Shown: in pieces, positions 32,188-41,530 of the stretch
Layout of the letters: every line of letters starts with the position of its first letter
Position numbering within the stretch: position 1 is the stretch's first letter
The notes under the pieces: model-generated
What the model saw: the letters and a program-made list of their open reading frames with translations, nothing else
The model's database searches: none
What the model was told of the DNA's origin: nothing
Assembly: GCA_017165825.1 (NCBI GenBank)
Contig: CM029393.1
Coordinates: forward strand, 7,926,893-7,990,892
DNA from: Hepsetus odoe
Lineage: Eukaryota; Chordata; Actinopteri; Characiformes; Hepsetidae
DNA length: 64,000 nt
Direction of reading: 5' to 3'
Program-made: the position numbers and the translations under genes

Positions 32188-32392
32188 GACAGGCAAGCGA
32201 CAAGCCAATCATCACGCAGGTGCAGGTTCCTCTGGCCAATGGAGGCGCAGGGGGGGCGGAGCTCGTGTACAGCTGGAGAAAAGACCCTCCTCGGCTCAGC
32301 TGGTGCTCCATGTGGGTTTAACTCCGCCGCGATCCTCAGGATGCTCCTGTCGGCCGGGCGTCCTACCCTGGATTTAACTCTGGACATCCGAG
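32188..32392 (+). CDS. Candidate exon, unknown product (weak)
   Basis: A GC-rich, CpG-containing island in AT-rich DNA. A good acceptor precedes it, with a pyrimidine tract TCTCCACTGTCCTCCTGTTC and CAG at 32185-32187. A possible donor follows, GAG|GTAGGG with GT at 32393-32394. The phase-0 frame is open across all 205 bp and ends LLSAGRPTLDLTLDIR. Another frame reads SDKPIITQVQVPLANGGAGG before stopping near 32322. I recognise neither peptide. It could equally be a GC-rich non-coding block or transposon piece; without a homologue I cannot choose a frame. Confidence 0.15.
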
Positions 32393-32510
32393 GTAGGGAT
32401 CCGGGGAATGAGGTTGGAAATATTTGGGAATGAAAAGCAGGAATGGATTGAAGCTGGAGCTTCAGCCACAGAGCATTGTTTTCAGAGCCTTTCATTTATC
32501 TGCTGTAACT

Positions 32511-32513
<3 letters not shown>

Positions 32514-32562
<49 letters not shown>
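32514..32562. repeat. (TC)24 microsatellite
   Basis: A pure CT run of about 48 bp. A shorter imperfect CT run lies at 32623-32650. Confidence 0.97.
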
Positions 32563-32566
<4 letters not shown>

Positions 32567-32696
32567 ATTTTTTACTATCACTCTCTTACTCCCATTCTTT
32601 TGCTCTGTGTGTATATTTATTTATTCTCTCTCTCTCTTTCTCTTTCTCTCTTGCTTCCATTTTTGCCTTCTCTCTGAGTCTCTCTTCTCTCTCCCC

Positions 32697-32700
<4 letters not shown>

Positions 32701-32753
<53 letters not shown>
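32701..32753. repeat. (CT)26 microsatellite
   Basis: A pure CT run of about 53 bp. With the run at 32514 it makes a polypyrimidine-rich region of about 240 bp just downstream of the GC-rich block. Confidence 0.97.
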
Positions 32754-32756
<3 letters not shown>

Positions 32757-34098
32757 GTTCATATCAGGGTTTTTTTTCTCCTCTTACAGTAAAATCTTCT
32801 CACTGACAATGTGTTCATCAGCCGGGAATATATAACAGCTTTTTTTCTACCTGCGACCCTCAGCAAACAGGTAGGGACATTTCTCTCTCACTCTTCCTCC
32901 CTGTGTGTCCGTTCTGTATCTCGAGCCTTGCTGTAAAAGTGTGTGGGCAGACAGATGTCCCACATTTGGACAGTCTGGTATTATAAACGTGTCCCGGGAC
33001 CTCCAGCAGGGACGTCCGTCATGTTTGTCTGGATCATACTAACAGGTTACCGATATCGGCTCTGAGGGGGGTCCGGTGATCCTGTGGACCACCAGTAGTC
33101 CAGGCAGTGGAGCCGTGAGCCGGTGGTCCAAACCGCGGGCTGCTGGATGGCAGATGGTGGAGGGGGGTCGACAGATGTTCGTACATTTGAACAGTAGCTG
33201 GGACACACTCTCCTCTATTGTTGCTGGAAAATACACTTACACTGCAAATGTTGAAAGACTGGCCCGAGGGGTCGGAGAGCACATGACTCATGTCGTTACT
33301 GGGGGTCTGATTTAATTAGGAAACCTTTAGGATCAAGAAACACACACTCGGACTAGTCTGAGCTGAGACTGTCCTACTTTTCTCATTTTTGTTATCATTT
33401 GAACTCTTGAGGTTAAAAATGGTCCTGAGTTTTGTTTTTACGCATTCGTCTTAAACGTCATCCATCATGAATGGAGCCAGACATCACGGCGTTGTTAATT
33501 TTTTTTGCGTCTTTCACAACCCCAAGGTTGCTTGACTATTCAGCTTCCACTTCTTTTTTTTAATACACTTTTTACACTGTTTCTATGGAATGGAACTGGT
33601 CAAATAATGGCAAATCAATTTCTTTAGCAACTGACTGGCCTCACAGCCCCCCATGTATCCCTACACTATTGAATTTCCTTGGAAATGGCTGAACGATTAT
33701 CGCAAAAATCAGAACCCTGATTATTTTGGTCAATATTGAGATCGACTTTAGAAACTTTGTGCATTTTAAATTTGATGATTTACCAACATGAATCGTTTTC
33801 TTTTTCTTTGAACTTTAAATTTAAAATGAAATGGTTCTTAAAAAAAAAAATAGAAAGATCCTTATTATAAGTAACAGTTAAATAAATTACACCAAAATAA
33901 CATTATAAGAGGCCTCAGATGTCTGGTTCCATTCATCTTCTGAGTCTTCTTTTCACACCAGACGCTTGATGATGGTTTTTTTTTTTTTTTTTTTGTTAAT
34001 GAATTTTGAATTTTTAAGTGTTAAAACTGAGTGAAATTGCCCATTAAGGCAGATCCTGGTGTGTTTTCACTTTTTTACTTGAGAAAAGTGAGTGGAAG
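32754..34098. other. Unique sequence with a second GC-rich block
   Basis: The block at about 33000-33300 is GC-richer than its surroundings and open in several frames on both strands (for example 33076-33315 plus and 33034-33291 minus). I find no recognisable protein. The rest is AT-rich with T runs near 33980. Confidence 0.35.
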
Positions 34099-34710
34099 GA
34101 CTCACATGATGGTGCTGGACAGTCAGTCCTATTGTAAGTGCCGCATATGAAGATGGGGGGAAAAAAACTCACCTTTATTCATGTCGACATTACTGCTGCC
34201 AGTGAAGAGAAGAGGAAGGCCAAAGAGGAGGTTCATGGATATGGTGAAAGAGGACATGCAGACAGCTGGTTTGAAGGAGGAAGATGCAGAAGACAGGAAG
34301 AAATGGAGCCGGTTGATCTGCTTTGGCGACCCCTAACCGGGAGCAGCCGAAAGATGATGATTCATGTCGACATTGTTATTAAATCTTCAGTCCAAATGAC
34401 TCATACACAGAAGATAAACTGCAAAAACAGCCCAGTCAGAATTCCTCGTTTTTGTGATATTAAAAACCAAAACATTGTATATAAAAATAATGATCATACG
34501 ATCAATTTCCATCCGTTCAGCCTAGTTTCAGCCTGGAGCATTTTGAGCTGCAGCCAGAGCAAAAAGGGCCATGTTTTACATCGATATGTCTTAAAAGCAA
34601 AGTAAAACAGAGCTTTTTTATTCTAATCTGGTCGTAGAAAATTGAATCATGACAAAGAGGTCATAAATGGAAGTCAAGGAAGTCAAACTGCAAGAGAAAT
34701 ATATATATAT
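34099..34710. repeat. Long interspersed repeat family E, copy 1 (with LINE inside)
   Basis: Matches 36811-37455 in the same orientation. Shared ordered blocks are GCATATGAA, GGAAAAAAACTC, CTTTATT.ATGTCGACATT, ATTAAAAACCAAAACA, GATCAATTTCCATCC, TTTCAGCCTGGAGCATTTTG and AAAATTGAATCATGA. This copy is interrupted at 34192-34359 by a LINE tail and lacks the SINE found in copy 2. No coding frame is preserved. The repeat type is unknown. Confidence 0.8.
34192..34359 (+). mobile_element. 5'-truncated LINE 3' end, copy 2, with perfect target duplication
   Basis: A 168-bp insertion flanked by the identical 15-mer ATTCATGTCGACATT at 34177-34191 and 34360-34374. Frame 34205-34336 reads KRRGRPKRRFMDMVKEDMQ, then EEDAEDRKKWSRLICFGDP and a stop. 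This is the intact C-terminus of the same LINE as at 5.1 and 61.5 kb. The 3' end is GATGATG, a short microsatellite tail. The paralogous repeat at 36.9 kb carries the target once and no LINE, so insertion followed duplication or dispersal of the host repeat. Confidence 0.9.
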
Positions 34711-36810
34711 ACTACATATGTTTGCCAAATAGATGTTTTTTTTTAAATATTGCCCTGTAAAGCAGACCCTGATGTGTGTGTTTTTTTTTCGTTGTTTTTT
34801 TTTTTTATTTAAAGAAAAAAAAAAAAAAAGTAATTTAATTTGGGGCTCAAAAAGATGCAGCGATTCAAGAGAGTGACTGAAGAAGTGCATCTGAGAAGAA
34901 GAAAAGCGACTCTGTGTGGAGGATGTTTTGCCTGCTGGACTAAAGGACACATGAAAAGCGAATGCTTGCCCGTTGGGTTATTTCAGAGATAACTGTGCTT
35001 GAGGTTGCTTTGCCTTTTAGTGGGAAAGGACGGTTTTGAAGTGAACGCTTTGAGTGGAGATGCACCGGGGCTGCTGCAATAAGCTTGGCGTGATGGCTGA
35101 AGCGAACGGAGGGCCTGGTCAAGATTAGGGCTGGGTTTATTTTTGTTTTTAAGTCAATATTCATCACAACCTCAGTTCTTACAGCAGGGCTGAAAGCGAA
35201 AGACATGAAAGTGGCCTCAAAATGTCCACCACGCGCCGAGGCCGTTTGAACGTCACTACTTGATATTTGGATCAACGGAAGCTCTGTCTAAGTGGCTTTT
35301 TTTGAGGGAGAGAAATGGGCACTTGCATTCAAGTCATTGTTCCTGTTGGGTGCATGGAAGGAGTGCAGCAAATCACATTAGCCCTGGTCTCAGATTAAAC
35401 CTCTTGTCAGCGTAAGGCCCCACTTAAGGAACTTCTTCCAGCTTCTATATTTATAATATTCCCCTACAAAAAGAATTGCTTTGCACTGGAGGATAGGGCT
35501 TTAGGCTTGAAATATAATGAACCATGTAGAGAAGATGAGGCAGCTGAAGGCCCAAAGCATGAGATGTAAGTTAATTTAGTGGATCTCATTCCTGTGTTTT
35601 GATTTTCTCTTATTAAAAGACCCTTGCAGGAATTGCTTACGCAGCCCCGGCTGCCGCCGGGCAAATCCCAGCCTCTAGAATCCCTGATAATCTCACTATT
35701 CAACCCTGCAGAGATTCCGTGAGCAAGCTTCTTCTAGCTTTGGTCAGTAGACACCTCGCTAACTCCATTTCTGCGCTGCTAATTGTGAAAATAATGAGCC
35801 GCACCAGCGTAATGAAAGTGACCTGTATTTCTGAGAAGGCGCTCATGCATGCTCCATGCTGCAACACACTGAAATAGTTTTCTGTTCAAGGATAAAAAAA
35901 TCATTTTTCTTTCTTTCTGAAGGAGCTTTAGTCATCTGGAGACTGCTGTGGCGCTAATCCTGTGGTTACACCAGCTTTAAAGTGTGCTGTAAAATAACCA
36001 GCAGACATGTATGATGATTTTTCTTGCCCCCGTTACTTTGTTTCCACCAAAAGCTCATAATCAGGGAAATAATCTGCAGTTAAAACAAGGGTTTTAGGAG
36101 GTGAACGGGCTTCGAAATGCGTCAGTGGCCATTTCATTTGGTTCTATACTTGGCAAAATGGCCCGTTTTGAATCCACTGTTTTTGTGATGTCACAAAAAG
36201 CTGCATATACCTCCATCATCTGCCTTTTCCAGCCTTTATTCTCAGCCTTCCACAGTGAAAAGCCTGGAGAACTGTTTCTCAACAGAAAAAAAAATACAAG
36301 AAAGTCTGGCTCATTGAAAACAAAATCTGAAGAAAATTATGGGTTTGCTTGAGACTTTTGCACAGTTATCAGTTACCCAGTCGTTCTGATAAGGACGCCG
36401 CCTCTCTTAGTAGCGATTCTATAGTCTGGGCGTATGAGCATGTGATTAATGCAAATTTGTCTGTTTTTTTTTTTTTTTTTCTTGTTTACTTTCTTTCTTT
36501 CCTCTGGTGCTTATAGTTCAAAGCCAAGCTTGGGCGCATCACATAGGCCGAGGGCGGGTGGCGGCGGAGACACAGTTGATCATCTGTAAGTGGTGCTTTA
36601 TCAAAGAGAGCTCAGTAGAGATATCGATCATTTGCCTATGCAGTGGTATCAGTAGCCAGGGCCTCAAGCTTGCAATGTGACTTCCAGGATTAGAAACAGA
36701 AAATAAAAGTGACTGGAAGGACTCTTTCAATGTTATGAACCCCTTGAAACAATGTTTCAGAAGATCTGTTCATGCACTGTGGCTAAACTAGACTGCCCAA
36801 GGCATGAAGG
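34711..36810. other. Unique sequence with possible regulatory blocks
   Basis: Contains T-rich and A-rich runs at 34780-34830 that could fold back. The interval 35320-36060 is repeat-free and looks like conserved non-coding DNA (for example GTGAAAATAATGAGCCGC), untested. A block at 36170-36265 belongs to dispersed repeat family G. Confidence 0.3.
36170..36265 (+). repeat. Dispersed repeat family G, partial copy
   Basis: TTTTTGTGATGTCACAAAAA, GCTGCATATACCTCC and TTTATTCTCAGCC match 56815-56870 (TTTTTGTGATGTCACAAAGC, CTGCATATCTC, TTTATTCAGCC). The first block has arms TTTTGTGA and TCACAAAA two bases apart. I recall similar text from common fish transposon relics; the class is not resolved. Confidence 0.45.
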
Positions 36811-37455
36811 TCATATGATGGAGCTGAACAGACGACTGATTCTAAAAAGAAAAAAACGGTCCAATCATATTGGAGTACTGCATATGAAAGGCTCGTGGGA
36901 TGGAAAAAAAACTCTCCTTTATTAATGTCGACATTATTGGTAACTCCTTATTGTGAATTCATAGTTTTTGTCATTAAAAACCAAAACACTATATAGAAAT
37001 GATGATAATGTGATCAATTTCCATCCATTTAAACTAACCTACCCGTTTACCCCAAAGGTGCAAGTTGTGTTTCAGCCTGGAGCATTTTGAGTCACAGCCA
37101 GACCAAACAGGGCCATCGATAGAGTCTTTTAAAAAGTGAAAGTGACTACCCTTGTCATTGTGAAACGCAGCACAGCACGACACAACGAAATTCAACCTCT
37201 GCGTTTCACCCATACACACACGTGCAGCAGGGGGCAGCTATTGAAAGTGCCCAGGGAGCAGTGACGGGGACGGTACCTTGCTCAAGGGTACCTCAGGGCA
37301 ACCTGCTGGCGAGGGAATCGAACCCACAATCTTCCAGTCCGAGGCAACTCCCCAACCACTAGACCACAGCTGCCTAAACATATAAAACTGGACATATAAA
37401 ATTGAATCATGATATAGGGGTCATAAAGAGAAGTCTAAGAACATCAGAACTGCTA
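36811..37455. repeat. Long interspersed repeat family E, copy 2 (with SINE inside)
   Basis: Same blocks as copy 1 at 34.1 kb. It is uninterrupted at the LINE site (TTTATTAATGTCGACATTAT, 36918-36937) and instead carries a SINE family A insertion at 37131-37373. After the SINE the repeat resumes with TAAAATTGAATCATGAT and GGTCATAAAGAGAAGTC. Comparing the two copies gives an empty-site allele for each insertion. Confidence 0.8.
37131..37373 (-). mobile_element. tRNA-derived SINE family A, copy 12, nested in repeat E
   Basis: Full-length minus-strand copy: head GGCAGCTGTGGTCTAGTGG, B box GTGGGTTCGATTCCC, body GAGCAAGGTACCGTCCCC and GCTGCCCCCTGCTGCACG, tail ACAATGACAAGGGTAGTCAC and TTTCACTTTT. 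It is one of the most intact copies and is younger than the repeat E copy it interrupts. Confidence 0.95.
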
Positions 37456-40400
37456 GAAAAATGTAGAATATGGGCCTATTAACCTTATAACTTATGGTTT
37501 CAAGCTGTTCCCAGACAACCAAATTATTCCATTTTTGTGCCTTGAGCAGTTTTCCACCAGTTCTTCCTCATTTCCACCACTGCTTCCTTCCTACCGAGTG
37601 ATTCTGGTGTGATTCCTCGCTGGTTCATTTATAGGTTCGGCTCCATGGTTTCAAATTTGTTGACAGTTGAACCGTTCCAGACATAAAGAGGCTTTTTCTG
37701 GCCACCTTGCGTTGTGTAAACACCGGCCATCGTGACTTTGACTTGGGGTTTTAACTGTATAGACCCCACGCTTACTTATCCTGGTCTTGTCCTAAGGCCT
37801 AAGAGGTTCTCGACTCTAAAGCAGACTCCGGGAATGCAGCGAGGCTCAGCTTATCAGCCAGCTCCTAATTTAACGGCGGGGTTGTTGCTTTTGTCTGGAG
37901 ACCAGGTCTAAAGTTAGAGCTGGTTCTCTCCTGCTCTTGTTGTGTGCCACTCATATCCACTTCAACTGGAATTGTTTCTCCCATCAGTGTCAAAGCCCAC
38001 CCCCACCCCACACACACACACCCGCTCTTCTCTCTCAAACACACGCTGTCAGTGTGGCTGCCTTTGCTTCCAACTCCTGAGCCTCTTTGATACATTTCTT
38101 TGCAAAAAGGTGTAGCAATTTAAGGCCTGGGAAGTGTTGCCGCAACACGACGCGCCTGTTTCCTCCCCGTTTTCCAAGCAGGTCTTAATTATAATCTTAA
38201 AAGATGAAGATTAGTGTTTTGAAAACATGAATGAGACGTTTGGCCTGATTCAAAATGAGCAAGAGAAGAACAGACATGCTGTTGTCATGCGACTAGAACA
38301 TGGAGGGGCTTTGTACCGTTGTCGACTGGTACAGTCTCTATTGGCCTGTAATGTACAGAGCTAGTCTTTCTAAAGAGAGTGAACATGTAAATTGTTCTTG
38401 GTGAGCTCGTACAGCAGTACATAGACAACCATCTTCGAACAAACACCCCCTTCTTTTCTTTCTGAGAGATTGAGGTCATGGTTAATTGAAACCCAGACAC
38501 ATGTTAATTAGTGTGCGGGTTTTTTTTTTTTTTGGTTTTTTTTCCCCCCTTGGAATCTCTCTAATCACCACTGTCCTTCATTAAATCATTCTTTTCAATC
38601 CCATGTCTGTGAGCTAAAAATGAATCCTCAGTATTAACATGGAAACCAAAAAAAACAATGATGTGGAAATGTATTAAGGTGCAGTTTGTTTTCTTTGATG
38701 TGCATGTTTTGACGTTTTGAATCTTTTCTGCGCAGTTTATATATTGATATGGGAATTTCCGAATAAACACTAACTCGCTTGCCCTCACCTTTCAACCAAA
38801 GGTTTTAATTCACCTTATATTTAAGCATTCTCCTCACTACTCCGAAGGTCCACAAGCAAAAATGTCAAATATTCAGTGGAAGGTCAGCGGCACGTGAGTC
38901 ATATGTTGCTATAGAAGCTGCAATTGTAGCCTTTTCCTTAAAAGCAGCTTTTATAAGCCATGTAGACATTAGTGTATCTAAAATTTCCTTAGGGTTTGAG
39001 TGTATTTATTTATTTAGTTATTTGTTTGCTTGTTTGTTTAAGTTACTTTTTTTAAATAATATTTTTGTTTTGGAATAGTATTTTTTTTTTTTTTTTTTTT
39101 TTAAATCATGGAAAACAGCAAGGCAGAGATGTAACTTTTATTGTTACTGGCTCACATGAGTTGGACCACCACTGAAGTTCCTTCATCCTGAATTCGCAGC
39201 TTTGAGACTCTGAGTTTGCTTTTTGCAGTGTTGCCTCTCTCAGCATCAGTACAGAATAAGTTTTGCTATAATTACTTACCTGAAATTATTTATCATACCA
39301 GCCACGTATTGTATTTTAAAATGTCGGATCGTTTAAAGCGCTCCCGCATAAGTGATTCCTGGTATCCTTGCACTTTTACCTTTATAACAATACTGGTGCA
39401 GGACATCTGTTAAATAAAGTATCTCATTCAACGCTATTTTTATAGCTACTTTTTTTTAAGACCTTTGCAGATAGAATTCATCATTTTGTAGGCTTGTTTA
39501 GGTTAAAAAGTGGAATTTTCTGAATAGTAAATGTAAAATCTAACAAATAATGGAGTTTTTTAATTATTTAAGCGGTAAAAATGACGGTTTTATTAGGACT
39601 GGATTGTAGTCTCATTTGCTGATTGCATGTATTAATGAATGAAAGCCAGTTAGTTGAGGCTAAGAGCTCTTTGGGAGATAATTGATCTGACGTGTGTATC
39701 AAACACCTGTTTTACCAAACAGAATGGTTGCCATTCTCCATTGCAGTCAAATAAGTCATGGTTCGTCTGACTTATTCACCCATTCGCCGCATCAACAAAA
39801 CAATATGTTGTATTTTCATGTGAGCTCGTATTCCAGCATTCGTCCCCACACTGATAAAAAAATATCCTTTACAACAAAATCTGTGCTTACATGACCGCTC
39901 TGTGTGCTTTGGTGATTGGCCACGGTACATTGTCCCTTGCTAGCCTCTTGCAGAGCTTTTCCGTTTCCATATTAGTGCTTGAGAGAGTAAGTGTTGGGAA
40001 GGGGAGGATAGTGTGGACCTCTGGGCTTTCTGCTGCTGGAGGCAAATGAAAGAAGCAGTGAGAAGAAGGAAAAAAGGAGGACTCATTTCAAAGCACTCAG
40101 TATTCTCTGAGGGACGGCCGAGTGCATTGGAAGAGAGCTGAAATCCGCCATCAGACTGTAGGGGATGTGTGTATATGTGTGTGTATGTGTGTTTTATTTT
40201 GGGGGGGATGGGTTACAGGTTAATAACTGACTTGAGAGAACACAGGAGGTGAAAGAACTCCAGCTCTTTTGTCATGTCCTGTAACTGGTGGGTCCAGGAG
40301 AGCTTTGAGATCTTCACACGCAACCAGCGAGTCACAGAATTTGCGAGGGATTCATCGTCCTCATACTTTTACCGTATAAGCGCTTGTCGGTTTGAGTATG

Positions 40401-40578
40401 ATGGATGATATTGAACAGGTGTGTGTCTTAACTAAACACTCATAATCAATCATCAGAGTGTGTTTGTAATTATTCAAACCCGTGTTCTTTCCAGAGGAGT
40501 TAGGCTGAATATTTTTCTGATGCCAGTCAAAGGAAAAGTAGCTAATTTTTTCTCTGAAGCCATTTACACACTTTAGAA
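37456..40578. other. Unique sequence
   Basis: No gene recognised. Short CA (38010), T-rich (38520-38545) and T-run (39081-39102) simple sequence occur. Open frames remain short and without motifs. Confidence 0.4.
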
Positions 40579-41314
40579 GGATGGATGGATGGATGAATAG
40601 ATAAAAAAAAGAATGATGGATTGATACATAAAAGGGTGGCCTGATAGATAGATGGATGAATAGACAGATGGAGGGGTGGATGGATAAATGAATGGACAGG
40701 TGTGTGGCTGGATATATAAATATAGTTGGACAGAGGGATGGGTGGATAAATGGTTAGCTGAGTGGATAGGGAGATGGATTGGGGGATTGAAAAAGGGAGA
40801 TACAGATGGAAGGGTGGATAAATGATAGAAAGTGTGGATGGATAGATGGTTGGATATATAAAATATTGATGGACTGATTGATGGTTAGATGAGTGGACAG
40901 AGAGAGATTGGGAGTTTAATAAAGGGATAAACAGATGGATATATAGATGGAAGGGTGGATGAATAAATGGATGGATAGATATATAAAATATAGATGGACA
41001 GATGGAAGGGTAGATGAATGGATAGAGAGATGGACTGGCAAATCAATAGAGGGATACATAGATGAATGTATGGATGGATGAATTGATAAAAAGAAACTGA
41101 TGGATTGATACATAAAAGGGTGGTCTGAGGGATAGATGGATGAATAGACAGATGGAGGGGTAGATGGATGGATGTGTGGATGGATATGATATAGATGGAT
41201 GGGGGATGGATAGATGAGTGGATAGAGAGATGGATTGGGGGTCTGTTGAAGGCAGACACGAATGGATGGATGGACAGATGGATGTGTTTATATAGATGAT
41301 GATGGTTGGATGTA

Positions 41315-41363
<49 letters not shown>

Positions 41364-41530
41364 GGATGGATGGATGGATGGACGGGCGGACGGACAGAGA
41401 GATGGATTGGGGGTTCATTAAAAAGATGGATGGATGGATATATGAACAGATGGATGCGTGAAAGATGGATGTGTGAATATATGGATAGATGAATGGATAG
41501 AGAGATGGGTGGATGAGTAGTTGGATGAAG
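40579..41530. repeat. GGAT/GATA-type satellite with higher-order phrases
   Basis: About 950 bp of degenerate GATGGATG-type sequence. A longer phrase, GGATAGAGAGATGGATTGGGG, recurs with variation at about 40771, 40902, 41027, 41227 and 41399. A further block of about 90 bp (TTGATACATAAAAGGGTGG, GGATGAATAGACAGATGGAG) occurs at about 40595 and 41079, 484 bp apart. The minus-strand open frame of 227 codons (40885-41568, IHPSIHPS-type) is the translation of this repeat, not a gene. Confidence 0.93.
41321..41359. repeat. (TG)19 microsatellite inside the GGAT satellite
   Basis: A pure TG run of 39 bp embedded in the tetranucleotide satellite. Confidence 0.97.

Noticed and set aside
32408..32792. 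Ser-Leu-rich frames
   Set aside because: Translation of the CT tracts downstream of the candidate exon.
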